A DNA stretch of 19,830 nt from an uncultured Clostridia bacterium. GTDB taxonomy: Bacteria; Bacillota; Clostridia; Oscillospirales; Ruminococcaceae. Position 1 is the stretch's first letter, and each line of letters starts with the position of its first letter. Position numbers and translations under genes: made by a program. The stretch is taken from the NCBI GenBank assembly GCA_945947715.1, contig CAMEYZ010000011.1, positions 1 to 19,830 of the forward strand, written 5' to 3'. The notes under the pieces were generated by a model. The model was not told where the DNA came from, searched no databases, and saw only the letters and a list, made by a program, of their open reading frames with translations. Below, in pieces: positions 1-7,977 of the stretch.

Positions 1-2
1 CT

Positions 3-527
3 GACATCTTCAATGTGCTGCTGCAGGTTCTGGACGACGGACGCATCACCGATTCACAGGGCAGGACCGTGGATTTCAAGAACACCATAATCATTCTCAC
101 ATCAAATCTGGGCTCCGATTATATCCTGGAGGGCATCGACGAAAACGGCGAGATCTCCGAGGAAGCAAGGGAGAACGTCCAGAAGCTGCTTAAGAGCCAG
201 TTCCGTCCCGAATTTTTGAACCGACTGGACGAGATAGTGTTCTACAAGCCCTTGTCCAAGAAGGAGATATATCCTATCATCGACCTTATGCTAAAGGACT
301 TAAAGGGACGCTTGAAGGGCAAGCAGCTTGACCTTGAGGTCACCGATGAGGCGAAGGAATACATCGCCGAGAACGGCTACGATCCCATTTACGGCGCAAG
401 ACCTCTTAAGAGATTTATCCAGAGCAAACTGGAAACTCTCATTGCAAAGAAGATAATCGCCGAGGATCTCGAACCCTTCACCACCCTTAAGGTTGATGTT
501 TCCGACGGAAAGCTGACCGTCCTCTGA
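3..527 (+). CDS. clpB: ATP-dependent chaperone ClpB, C-terminal part (5' end outside window)
   Basis: This is the last 174 residues of a AAA+ disaggregase; the frame is open to the window edge, so the start lies upstream. The fragment begins in the second ATPase domain with the family block DIFNVLLQVLDDGRITDSQG, then the TIILTSN sensor-1 region, the FLNRLDEIVFY segment with its arginine finger area, and the sensor-2 motif GARPLKR near the end. ClpB works with DnaK/DnaJ to pull polypeptides out of aggregates in the cytoplasm. The D2-type sequence also resembles ClpC, but the short C-terminus after GARPLKRFIQ and the lack of a ClpC-like extension favour ClpB. A terminator follows 10 bases after the stop. 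Confidence 0.9.
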   Translation, partial: DIFNVLLQVLDDGRITDSQGRTVDFKNTIIILTSNLGSDYILEGIDENGEISEEARENVQKLLKSQFRPEFLNRLDEIVFYKPLSKKEIYPIIDLMLKDLKGRLKGKQLDLEVTDEAKEYIAENGYDPIYGARPLKRFIQSKLETLIAKKIIAEDLEPFTTLKVDVSDGKLTVL

Positions 528-528
528 T

Positions 529-585
529 AAAAAATATCCGTGCCCGATGATACGCTGCGTATCGTCGGGCACGGTTTGTTTTTAT
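529..585. terminator. Bidirectional rho-independent terminator between clpB and the lipoprotein gene
   Basis: A 16-bp stem (538-553 with 559-574, one G-U pair) closes a 5-base loop. On the plus strand it is followed by TTTGTTTTT; on the minus strand the A-rich stretch 529-534 becomes a U tract. It can end both clpB and the convergent lipoprotein transcript. Confidence 0.9.
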
Positions 586-589
586 AGAA

Positions 590-1261
590 TTACTCCGCCG
601 CTGCGGACTCGGTAACTCCGCCAACAGCAACTGCGGCCTTATTTGCAAGCTCCTCGATGTCTATCTTGAAATGAGTGCAGTAATATCCGTCCACATCGTC
701 AACGGTATCATATGTATAGGTCATTGTAGCTGTAACGGTAAAGCTGGAAAGGGTCATGGGAGTTTCAAGCTCTAAGACCATATCAACGTTCTCAGTGCCG
801 CGCTGAGTGGTCACATAATCGGAAACGCCGTATTTTCCTGCCAGCTCCTTAAGCTTTGTTTCGTAGTATTTTTCAGCGGTCTCCCTGTCGATAAGGCAGA
901 CTGCCTCCTCGCTGTAGCCGTCGAGAAGATAATCATTTTTCGCCTCATCAAAATCAAAGCGGTAGGTTATCACGGAATCGTCGCAGTAATAATACTGACT
1001 ATCCGACGGAATGAGGTCCTTCATTTCCATTATATCGGTATCAGCGTTAATGCACCATATTTCGGTATCGCTCTCATAGTATACCTCGTTCTGATTATTA
1101 AGAGCAAGGACCTTGCTCTGAGGCATGCCAAGGCGTATCTTTGTAAGAACGCCCGCATATGCTGATTCGGGGACCTCATCCTCCTCGCTTCCGCAGGCAG
1201 CAAATGAAAGCATGCAGATAACAGCAGTGCATAACAACGCAAATATTTTACGGATCTTCAA
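590..1261 (-). CDS. Putative lipoprotein of unknown function
   Basis: The 223-residue product starts MKIRKIFALLCTAVICML and reaches a lipobox-like FAAC, so it should be exported, lipidated on that cysteine and anchored to the outer face of the membrane. The rest is acidic and shows no domain I recognise. The frame could open at a TTG at 1270, but the GGGAGG ribosome site lies only 2 bases from that codon; a second TTG at 1261 sits 11 bases from it and gives a cleaner signal peptide, so it is preferred. Both candidate starts are TTG, which suggests modest translation. It lies about 50 bases behind galE on the same strand, so it is probably co-transcribed with it. I see no functional link to galE. 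Confidence 0.75.
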   Translation of the reverse strand: MKIRKIFALLCTAVICMLSFAACGSEEDEVPESAYAGVLTKIRLGMPQSKVLALNNQNEVYYESDTEIWCINADTDIMEMKDLIPSDSQYYYCDDSVITYRFDFDEAKNDYLLDGYSEEAVCLIDRETAEKYYETKLKELAGKYGVSDYVTTQRGTENVDMVLELETPMTLSSFTVTATMTYTYDTVDDVDGYYCTHFKIDIEELANKAAVAVGGVTESAAAE

Positions 1262-1314
1262 AAGAATCAATTCCTCCCGACAATATATTTTTTGACTGAA
1301 CAGCTGCTGAAATA

Positions 1315-2304
1315 TTAGCTCTTATAGCCGTCCGGGTGACCCTCATGCCACTTCCATGCGCTGGCGATGATTTCCTCGAGGCTTGCATGCTCAGGCTTCC
1401 AGCCGAGAACAGACTTTGCCTTTTCGCTGGACGCCACCAGACGTGCGGGGTCTCCTGCACGGCGGGGAGTTTCCACAGCAGGAATAGGATGACCTGTGAC
1501 CCTTCTTGCAGTCTCGATGACCTCTCTTACTGAATAGCCAATGCCGTTTCCGAGATTGAAGATATTGCTCTCTCCTCCGTCAGCAAGATACTTAACGGCA
1601 AGTATATGAGCCTGTGCAAGGTCAGTAACATGGATATAATCGCGGATACATGTGCCATCAGGTGTATCGTAGTCTGTTCCGAAGATAGACACGCTCTCCC
1701 GCTTTCCGTTGGGCACCTGCAGGATAAGGGGAATAAGATGACTTTCGGGATTGTGGTCCTCGCCGATATTGCCGCTTTCGTCAGCTCCGCAGGCATTGAA
1801 GTAGCGGAGCGAAACATATCTCATACCATGAGCAAGGCTTGTCCAGTGGAACATCTTCTCCATAGCAAGCTTGGTCTCGCCGTAGGGATTTGTGGGGCAG
1901 GTACGGTCTGTTTCGAGGATAGGAATATTTTCGGGCTCGCCATAGGTAGCGGCTGTGGACGAAAATACTATCTTATCTATGCCATGAGCGACCATAGACT
2001 CAAGAAGCACCTCAGTGCCGCAAAGATTGTTATTATAATATTTCAGAGGATTTGTAACGCTCTCGCCTACCAGCGAATAAGCGCAGAAATGGATAACAGC
2101 GTCTATTTTATGCTTCTCAAAGAGTTTGTCAAGAAAAGCCCTGTCATGGATATCTCCCTTGCAGAATACCGCTCCCTCAGGAACCGCCTCGATATGACCT
2201 GTCGCCAGATTATCAGCAATAATTACCTCTTCCCCTGCGCGTACAAGCTCCAGCGCAGTATGGGAGCCGATATAGCCTGCTCCTCCGAGTACCAGAATGC
2301 GCAT
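1315..2304 (-). CDS. galE: UDP-glucose 4-epimerase
   Basis: The 329-residue protein is a short-chain dehydrogenase-type epimerase that interconverts UDP-glucose and UDP-galactose with bound NAD, for the Leloir pathway and for sugar donors of the cell envelope. The Rossmann glycine motif GGAGYIGS is at residues 7-14, the SSTAATYG strand with the catalytic Ser/Thr at 115-122, and the catalytic YxxxK (YGETK) at 141-145. Length is normal for GalE. The frame extends 8 codons upstream to 2328, but the ATG at 2304 has GGAGG 7 bases before it and starts directly on the conserved MRILVLGG, so it is the better start. It is the first gene of a likely two-gene unit with the lipoprotein downstream. Confidence 0.95.
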   Translation of the reverse strand: MRILVLGGAGYIGSHTALELVRAGEEVIIADNLATGHIEAVPEGAVFCKGDIHDRAFLDKLFEKHKIDAVIHFCAYSLVGESVTNPLKYYNNNLCGTEVLLESMVAHGIDKIVFSSTAATYGEPENIPILETDRTCPTNPYGETKLAMEKMFHWTSLAHGMRYVSLRYFNACGADESGNIGEDHNPESHLIPLILQVPNGKRESVSIFGTDYDTPDGTCIRDYIHVTDLAQAHILAVKYLADGGESNIFNLGNGIGYSVREVIETARRVTGHPIPAVETPRRAGDPARLVASSEKAKSVLGWKPEHASLEEIIASAWKWHEGHPDGYKS

Positions 2305-2345
2305 ATGTATACCTCCGTTTACATTCAAATATAAATTCTCCTTTT

Positions 2346-2374
2346 ATCATACCACATCTTAACAAAAAAATCAA
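2346..2374 (-). promoter_or_regulatory. Vegetative promoter of galE
   Basis: Reading the minus strand, TTGATT (2374-2369) and TATGAT (2351-2346) are 17 bases apart, about 40 bases upstream of the galE start. This fits the sigma-A consensus in five of six positions at the -10 and four of six at the -35. Confidence 0.7.
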
Positions 2375-2406
2375 GATTTTTTACGAAATTGGCGAAGATA
2401 TTTTCT

Positions 2407-2982
2407 CTATTCATCTCGAAAAATGATTATCGGTATCGGCGGACAGTTGGGACGATTCACAAAGGGCATCTCCAGCACTGTATATTTTTCGCTGTCTATC
2501 TTCGGCAGATAATCAAGGATAGCGTCCTTTTCCTCAAAGCCGGTGTCCCTGCCGTAGTAGATGATAAGGGTCATTATCCCGTCCTTTTTCAGCAGCTTCA
2601 GTCCCTTCTCAATGGCTTCGAGGGAGCTTTCCTTTTTAGTGGAGATGCTGTGGTCGCCCTTGGGGAGCCAGCCGAAATTAAAGGTGATACAGCTGACCGT
2701 CCCCTCTTCAAACAGCTGGTCCATCTGAGCATGGCTCTGTAATCTCACATCTGCACGATGAGAAAGCCCCGCCCCTTCAAGGAGCGCCTTAGTGCTTTCC
2801 ACTGCTTCGCTTTGAATATCGAAGGCTGTCACATGACCGCTGTCCCCCACCAGTGACGCCATGAACAGAGTATCATTTCCCCGTCCTGCGGTGGCGTCGA
2901 TGCATATATCCCCCTCGTGTACGTTTTCGGATATCGCCCGTTTTATAATATCAAGTGCGCTGAAGGATTTTCTTTTCGGCAC
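2407..2982 (-). CDS. mnmM: Class I SAM-dependent methyltransferase, MnmM/YtqB family
   Basis: The 191-residue protein belongs to the rRNA_methylase-like (YtqB) family. Bacillus subtilis YtqB, renamed MnmM, methylates nm5U34 to mnm5U34 in tRNA wobble position. Visible marks are the SAM-binding DATAGRGNDT at 29-38, the acidic strand end AFDIQ near 53-57, and the family block NFGWLPKGDHSIST at 102-115, which ends in a NRPNCPP-type loop near the C-terminus. The start is GTG at 2982 with AGGAG 6 bases upstream. It has its own promoter and is divergent from the ADP-ribose hydrolase gene. The family assignment is firm; the precise substrate is inferred from the Bacillus enzyme. Confidence 0.82.
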   Translation of the reverse strand: MPKRKSFSALDIIKRAISENVHEGDICIDATAGRGNDTLFMASLVGDSGHVTAFDIQSEAVESTKALLEGAGLSHRADVRLQSHAQMDQLFEEGTVSCITFNFGWLPKGDHSISTKKESSLEAIEKGLKLLKKDGIMTLIIYYGRDTGFEEKDAILDYLPKIDSEKYTVLEMPFVNRPNCPPIPIIIFRDE

Positions 2983-3029
2983 AGTTATCTCCTCATTTCT
3001 GTTTGTTTTCGCCGATTTCCGGCATAATT

Positions 3030-3058
3030 ATTATAGCATATCCCACACAGCTTTTCAA
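3030..3058 (-). promoter_or_regulatory. Vegetative promoter of mnmM
   Basis: On the minus strand TTGAAA (3058-3053), 17 bases, then a perfect TATAAT (3035-3030). The -10 is about 48 bases from the GTG start. The -35 boxes of this and the divergent promoter are only 26 bases apart. Confidence 0.8.
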
Positions 3059-3084
3059 GTCCCGAAAATGGCCCATTTCCCATA

Positions 3085-3113
3085 TTGACAGTTCCTGCCG
3101 AATCTGTTACAAT
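3085..3113 (+). promoter_or_regulatory. Strong vegetative promoter of the PARG-like gene
   Basis: A perfect TTGACA (3085-3090), 17 bases, and TACAAT (3108-3113). The start codon is only 20 bases from the -10, so the 5' leader is short and consists mainly of the ribosome site. Confidence 0.85.
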
Positions 3114-3132
3114 ATTTTCGGAGGCGATAAAT

Positions 3133-3996
3133 ATGTTCTCAATCAACGATGCACGAGAAAAAAGAGTTGAAATATTCGAAGATACCATGAGGCTCTGCAA
3201 AAGCAATGCACGCCTTGCGGAGACTGTCAGAAATTCAAAAGCGGGCACAAAATTCTACGCTCCCGACGATAAGCCACAGCTAAACTCCGTCGGAAATACC
3301 CGCAGCACGGAAATATCCGTCACAAAGGAGCGCACCTTTGAAGCTGCAGGGAGACTTGACGAAAAGTACGGCGGCGAAAATAAGCTTGCTGTCCATAATT
3401 TCGCTTCGGCGACAAATCCCGGCGGCGGAGTCACACGAGGCAGCTCCGCTCAGGAGGAAGCGCTCTGCCGCTGTTCGACATTATATCCCTGTCTGAACAC
3501 CAGCGAGCTTATGGAGAAATACTATTCCATGCACAGAAATCAGCACGATGTCCGCTATACCGACGCCTGCATCTATACTCCGGGCGTTACTGTGTTCAAG
3601 ACTGATACCACATTCCCAAAGCTCATGCCCGAAGACGAGTGGCTTTCCGTGGACGTGATCACATGCGCCGCGCCAAATCTCCGTCCGAATCCCTATAACT
3701 CCATGAACCCCGGCAAGGGCACAGCCATTAAGGTGACCGATGCTGAGCTGCTCGCTCTCCACAAAAGCCGCGGTAGACATATCCTCAGCATTGCCGCCGC
3801 AAATGGAGCTGATGCACTCGTACTGGGAGCCTTCGGCTGCGGAGCCTTCAGAAACAGCCCCCAGATAGTGGCAAGAGCCTACAAGGAGCTGCTCCCTGAA
3901 TTTGAGGGAAGCTTTGATGAGATCGTCTTTGCGGTCTACTGCTCCCCTAACGACACGAACAATTACGATACCTTCAAAAGAATACTCTCTAAATAA
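3133..3996 (+). CDS. Bacterial-type poly(ADP-ribose) glycohydrolase-like protein (TIGR02452 / microbial PARG family)
   Basis: The 287-residue protein carries the macrodomain-derived PARG signature: GGG at residues 97-99, seven residues, then QEE at 107-109, whose second glutamate is catalytic in characterised PARGs. The block AVHNFASATNPGGG and the later VLGAFGCGAFRN are typical of the TIGR02452 family. Such enzymes release ADP-ribose from ADP-ribosylated protein or from polymer; the physiological substrate in Clostridia is not settled. The ATG at 3133 is chosen because GGAGG lies 8 bases before it and falls downstream of the promoter; the longer frame from 3085 would begin inside the -35 box. 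No ADP-ribosyltransferase is visible in the window. sigG follows 103 bases later with no terminator between. Confidence 0.88.
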   Translation: MFSINDAREKRVEIFEDTMRLCKSNARLAETVRNSKAGTKFYAPDDKPQLNSVGNTRSTEISVTKERTFEAAGRLDEKYGGENKLAVHNFASATNPGGGVTRGSSAQEEALCRCSTLYPCLNTSELMEKYYSMHRNQHDVRYTDACIYTPGVTVFKTDTTFPKLMPEDEWLSVDVITCAAPNLRPNPYNSMNPGKGTAIKVTDAELLALHKSRGRHILSIAAANGADALVLGAFGCGAFRNSPQIVARAYKELLPEFEGSFDEIVFAVYCSPNDTNNYDTFKRILSK

Positions 3997-4008
3997 TTTC
4001 GTTCCATA

Positions 4009-4022
4009 ATTTACATGTAAAT
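4009..4022. repeat. Perfect 14-bp palindrome between the PARG-like gene and sigG
   Basis: ATTTACATGTAAAT reads the same on both strands. It lies 13 bases after the PARG stop and about 78 bases before the sigG start. It could be an operator for a dimeric regulator; there is no T run, so it is not a terminator. Confidence 0.4.
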
Positions 4023-4099
4023 CATCAGAATATCCCAGCCGTAAAATGCCAATAATCTTAATATGCAAGGTTCCACTATGGATAAACGGAGATATTAAG

Positions 4100-4870
4100 A
4101 TGTATTACAATAAGGTTGAGATATGCGGCGTGGATACCTCCAGACTGCCGATCTTAAAGGAAAGCGAAAAAATGGAGCTCCTGGAAAGGTACAAGCAGGG
4201 CGACAAATCAGCACGGGACAAGCTTATCAGCGGAAATCTGCGGCTGGTGCTGAGCGTTATCCAGAAGTACATGGGACGGGGCGAAAATCCCGACGATCTG
4301 TTTCAGGTGGGCTGTATCGGACTTATGAAGGCTATCGACAACTTTAATACTGAGCTGAACGTAAAATTTTCCACCTATGCGGTGCCGATGATATCAGGAG
4401 AGCTGCGGCGGTATCTCCGCGATTTCTCCCCCATTCGAGTAAGCCGCAGCACCCGGGACCTGGCCTATCGCGCCATGCAGACCAAGGAGCAGCTCACCGC
4501 TGAATATGACCGTGAGCCAACCGTGGACGAGATAGCAAAAGCTATGGACATAAAAAAGAGCGAGGTGGTACTGGCTCTTGAAAGCGTCACCGACCCTGTG
4601 TCGCTGTACGACCCCGTCTACTCTGATTCGGGAGATACGCTGTACGTCCTGGACCAGCTGGGCGACAGCAGCAGCGACGAAGCCTGGCTGGACGAGCTGT
4701 CCATTAAGGAAGCCATAAGCGGTCTCAAGGGACGTGAAAAGGATATCCTCTACAAGCGATTCTACTGCGGAAAAACACAGATAGAGGTGGCCGAGGAAAT
4801 TGGCATCTCACAGGCGCAGGTGTCGCGGCTGGAGAAAAATATCATCGAAAAAATAAAAGGCAATATATGA
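4100..4870 (+). CDS. sigG: RNA polymerase sporulation-specific sigma factor SigG
   Basis: The 256-residue protein matches late forespore sigma-G along its length. It opens with the diagnostic NKVEICGVDTS, continues with NLRLVLSVIQ, then the region 2 core DDLFQVGCIGLMKAIDNF at 65-82 and KFSTYAVPMI, the block PIRVSRSTRDLAYRA, and ends in the region 4 helix-turn-helix TQIEVAEEIGISQAQVSRLE. It directs RNA polymerase to genes of spore germination, DNA protection and cortex preparation in the engulfed forespore. The ATG at 4100 follows GGAG by 8 bases; a longer frame from 4046 has no such site. In Bacillus sigG follows spoIIGA-sigE, but neither is next to it here. I found no convincing sigma-F or sigma-G promoter; readthrough from the PARG-like gene is possible. 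Confidence 0.95.
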   Translation: MYYNKVEICGVDTSRLPILKESEKMELLERYKQGDKSARDKLISGNLRLVLSVIQKYMGRGENPDDLFQVGCIGLMKAIDNFNTELNVKFSTYAVPMISGELRRYLRDFSPIRVSRSTRDLAYRAMQTKEQLTAEYDREPTVDEIAKAMDIKKSEVVLALESVTDPVSLYDPVYSDSGDTLYVLDQLGDSSSDEAWLDELSIKEAISGLKGREKDILYKRFYCGKTQIEVAEEIGISQAQVSRLEKNIIEKIKGNI

Positions 4871-4872
4871 AC

Positions 4873-4914
4873 AAACGGATAATGCGCAAACCACGCATTA
4901 TCCGTTTATTTTGT
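4873..4914 (+). terminator. Rho-independent terminator after sigG
   Basis: A perfect 14-bp stem (4873-4886 with 4894-4907) and 7-base loop start 2 bases after the sigG stop and end in TTTATTTTGT. The convergent amidase gene ends at 4916, so the same hairpin may also serve the minus strand, where the following tract is weaker. Confidence 0.85.
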
Positions 4915-4915
4915 G

Positions 4916-7885
4916 CTACCTTGAAATGTACCCAAGTATGCCATTATATATCGCCTCGGCGAACTTATCCTGGAAGCTGTCGTCAGCAAGCGCCATTGCC
5001 TCGGTATAATTGCTGACAAAGCCGCACTCTATCAGCACAGAGGGGAACTCCTGCTGCTGGGTCACATAGAAGTAGTTGTACTTCTCGCCGCGGTCATAAT
5101 TGCCACCGTCGCCGTGGACCTCCGACAGCACCTTTCCAAGCTGGGCAGATATCTCATCTGCAAGAGGCTGTGAGTATGGCGTGAAATAGTAAGCCTCTCC
5201 GCCGGTGGCAGTGCTGCTGCCGCTGTTGCAGTGGACCGCCAGATAGATATCGGGAGAATACCTTCTTGCGAAGTCAGCCCGCTGAGCGGTCACATAGTCC
5301 TGGGACTCGGTCTGTAAGCGTATCACATTTGCTCCTGCCGCCTTCAGCTTCTGCTCCAGCTTGACGGATATGGCCAGATTTGCGCTCTGCTCCTGGATAT
5401 GTCCCACAGCGCCGGGGTCGAATTTTCCTCCGCCAACGTAGCCATGTCCCGGGTCGATAACTATGGTCATGCCCTCCAGCAACGAGCTCACGCCGTTAAA
5501 GCTCATAATGAGCGTATTTCCGTCATAGTGGGACTTCACGCCGAAATATTTTCCCTTTGAAGCCAAAGTCAGCGCAAGCCGCACTCTGCCGTCGGGAGCA
5601 TTTGTCCATTCATATCCGCTGAACAGTCCGCCTTCGGGAAGCATGACATCACTTTCGGAAAAGCCTGTCCCATAGTCAAAGTCAATATAGACCTTGTCGG
5701 CGCTGAAATCCGCAGCATAGAAATAGCCGTTATTTCCGTCCGAATAGGAAAATCCGCCAAAGCTTATCTCAAAGGGTATCTTATCGCCGATATTGAGGAC
5801 AAGTACAGTGTCGCCCTCGGATAGCTCTGCGTTTGTAAGGGAAAGTGAAATATTTTCCCCGATATTTCTGCCGATTAGAGACGCGTCAGATGTGCGTATC
5901 CGCCTGCCGCTCTCGGTGATGTAGTAGGACGTACTGCCATAGGTCACGGTCCGGGCCAGCTTGTCCTTAGTGCCTGCGGGAAGCCTTGTGCAGTTGGGCA
6001 CAGGCTCGGTAAGGGTATTTCTTCCGCTCCATATCATGGTGTTGTCGGAGGCTATCTCCACCAGCTGCGCCACGGCCATTTCTCCGCCAGTAACGCCGCC
6101 TGTTCCGATATCAGGAGTATATGGGACATTCGGCATATCCACAACGCTTCCGCTTTCGGACCTTTCCACAGGAACGATATAGATGCGGCTGCCTGTGATG
6201 CACTCGATTATCTTCCTGCCGCCCAGAGGATATGCTGCATAGACCTTCATATCTCCCAGGTCGGTCATATTTTCCCTGCCTTCGGGGAGAGTATAGGTTC
6301 CTCGGTAAACAGTGTAGTTTGAGTTCGGGTCGGTATCCTCGGAAAGACCCTCCGTAGGAGAAAGCTCAATTATTTCATCGTTGATGTACGCAATAACACT
6401 TGTCCCACGGTAAGCCTCGGCAGTGACTGACAGCACCGTTCCACCCTCGGCATAGATATCGTCGCCTCTCGGCTGAGCATTTTTCAGCACTCGTACAGTT
6501 CGGGTAATGTGATATGTAACCGTCCGCCCCTTATTTTCGAAGGTGAACTCATTGTCGCCCACCTGCAGCTCCATATTGAAGTAGAAGCGCCCCGCCTCGT
6601 TAAGCTCGATAGGCTCCCCCTGAAAGCATACCTCGAAATTCGGGTCAAAGGAGCCCGCAAATATGACGGAGGACTCGTCAGTGCGAAACTCGGTCTGTTC
6701 GGGGAGAGTCATTTCCAGGTCGATGTTCAGTCCCTCTGCATCAAGACTGCCGCTGTAATGCTTCATCAGCACTTCGGTAGACTGCTCCCGGTTCTCCTCC
6801 AGCGCAGACAGCGAGGAAAACACGCTGCCGCGGCAGTTGGAAAGCTTCTCTGCGGCGAGGACCTGCTTTACCAGCTCATCGGGATAATCCCAACCGTTCT
6901 CCCCGGAGCACACATTTTCGTTTTCATGGAGAACGAAAAGTCTAATTCCCGCCTCCCTTGCGGCGTCGTTCCACCATGAGGTAATATTCTCAAAGGGGAC
7001 CTTTTCAGAGGAAATGCCCTCCTTAGTGCGAAGCAGGATAAAATCTGTCCAGCCGTTTTTCACATAGCTGAGATTATCCGCAAGCCCATCGAAAAGCGCC
7101 TGATAATCGGCATGGATATCAGAGCCGCCCGTCATCTCGGAGCCGTTTGCCCAAACTCCGTCTGCGGCGATGCCCACAGCAGCGGTATTGCTTGTGCGCC
7201 TCACAGCATTTGCCGCCGTTTTGAAGATGTAGGCATTGCTCTCATATATCCACTGCTCATAGCCGATACCCGAGCCGTACCTCATGTAATCGGAGAAGCT
7301 CTCGTGAGTTTTTTCGCCGTAATAACCGTCGAAAATGATACCGTCGGGAGAGTATCTCAGGGTAACATTTCGGACCACCACAGCGAGCCTGTCTATCCTC
7401 TCATTGAGGGTCATATTCCCGTCCATATGTGACAGAGCGGCGTTTATATCAAAGACAAGATAGAGGTAAAATCCTCGTGACAGCGCAGTTTCCGCCGCAT
7501 AATCAACGGCTGTGCGGTCAACAGTGCTGTTAAGCTCACCGTCATAAAAGAGGGTATCGCCGTAGGACATACCAAGTATGAGCGTGTTCATCGAAAGAGC
7601 CGCTGCCCTGTCCAGCATGGAGTTTATATCGTTGTAGACCTCTTCCTCGGTGTAGCCCGTACCGTCGGGCTTGCCGCAGAGAAAATCCACCGACGGAACA
7701 GCATAAAAGCCCCGCAGCTGCGAGGGAAAGGCAAGGGTCCTCTCGGCGGAGTAGCCTGCGATATCCTCAGCAGTTATCCCCGGGTATTCCTCAGAGAACA
7801 CCTGCAGCCCCAACATATTAATAAGAAATGCGGCAGCAGCCGCAAAAATCAACAACCGAAAAGCTTTTTTCGCTCTTATCATCAT
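4916..7885 (-). CDS. Large secreted N-acetylmuramoyl-L-alanine amidase with N-terminal glycoside-hydrolase-like domain
   Basis: The 989-residue protein has a hydrophobic export segment near residues 7-28. Next comes a barrel-like region, roughly 45-385, with LRGFYAVPSVDF and PDGIIFDGYYG, typical of the family-10-like (GHL10/DUF187) hydrolase fold. Beta-rich linker domains follow, including an SH3b-like stretch near 630-680. The C-terminal 184 residues are an Amidase_3 domain: zinc ligands His814 (DPGHG), Glu832 and His885 (AVHCNS), and catalytic Glu953 (LIECGFVSN). It should cut the bond between muramic acid and L-alanine in peptidoglycan outside the membrane; the barrel may bind or cut glycan. 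The start is uncertain: TTG 7897, ATG 7885 and ATG 7882 all lack a clear ribosome site, and the terminator of the upstream gene abuts them. Confidence 0.87.
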   Translation of the reverse strand: MMIRAKKAFRLLIFAAAAAFLINMLGLQVFSEEYPGITAEDIAGYSAERTLAFPSQLRGFYAVPSVDFLCGKPDGTGYTEEEVYNDINSMLDRAAALSMNTLILGMSYGDTLFYDGELNSTVDRTAVDYAAETALSRGFYLYLVFDINAALSHMDGNMTLNERIDRLAVVVRNVTLRYSPDGIIFDGYYGEKTHESFSDYMRYGSGIGYEQWIYESNAYIFKTAANAVRRTSNTAAVGIAADGVWANGSEMTGGSDIHADYQALFDGLADNLSYVKNGWTDFILLRTKEGISSEKVPFENITSWWNDAAREAGIRLFVLHENENVCSGENGWDYPDELVKQVLAAEKLSNCRGSVFSSLSALEENREQSTEVLMKHYSGSLDAEGLNIDLEMTLPEQTEFRTDESSVIFAGSFDPNFEVCFQGEPIELNEAGRFYFNMELQVGDNEFTFENKGRTVTYHITRTVRVLKNAQPRGDDIYAEGGTVLSVTAEAYRGTSVIAYINDEIIELSPTEGLSEDTDPNSNYTVYRGTYTLPEGRENMTDLGDMKVYAAYPLGGRKIIECITGSRIYIVPVERSESGSVVDMPNVPYTPDIGTGGVTGGEMAVAQLVEIASDNTMIWSGRNTLTEPVPNCTRLPAGTKDKLARTVTYGSTSYYITESGRRIRTSDASLIGRNIGENISLSLTNAELSEGDTVLVLNIGDKIPFEISFGGFSYSDGNNGYFYAADFSADKVYIDFDYGTGFSESDVMLPEGGLFSGYEWTNAPDGRVRLALTLASKGKYFGVKSHYDGNTLIMSFNGVSSLLEGMTIVIDPGHGYVGGGKFDPGAVGHIQEQSANLAISVKLEQKLKAAGANVIRLQTESQDYVTAQRADFARRYSPDIYLAVHCNSGSSTATGGEAYYFTPYSQPLADEISAQLGKVLSEVHGDGGNYDRGEKYNYFYVTQQQEFPSVLIECGFVSNYTEAMALADDSFQDKFAEAIYNGILGYISR

Positions 7886-7890
7886 CACCC

Positions 7891-7944
7891 AAACCAAAAA
7901 AGCAAGAGGAAAAGCAAAACTATTCTGCTTTGACCCTCTTGCTT
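7891..7944 (-). terminator. Rho-independent terminator of the chemoreceptor gene
   Basis: On the minus strand a 10-bp stem (7944-7935 with 7909-7900) encloses a second 6-bp stem (AAAGCA with TGCTTT) and ends in GCTTTTTTGG. It lies about 35 bases after the chemoreceptor stop and only about 6 bases before the amidase start. Confidence 0.85.
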
Positions 7945-7977
7945 ATTAATAACCTATCGAATCAAACTGTTAACTTA

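Noticed and set aside
3980..4013. Possible sigma-G promoter (GAATA ... CATAATT) upstream of sigG
   Set aside because: The spacer would be 20 bases instead of 17-18 and the -10 lacks the final A; no sigma-F pattern is better.
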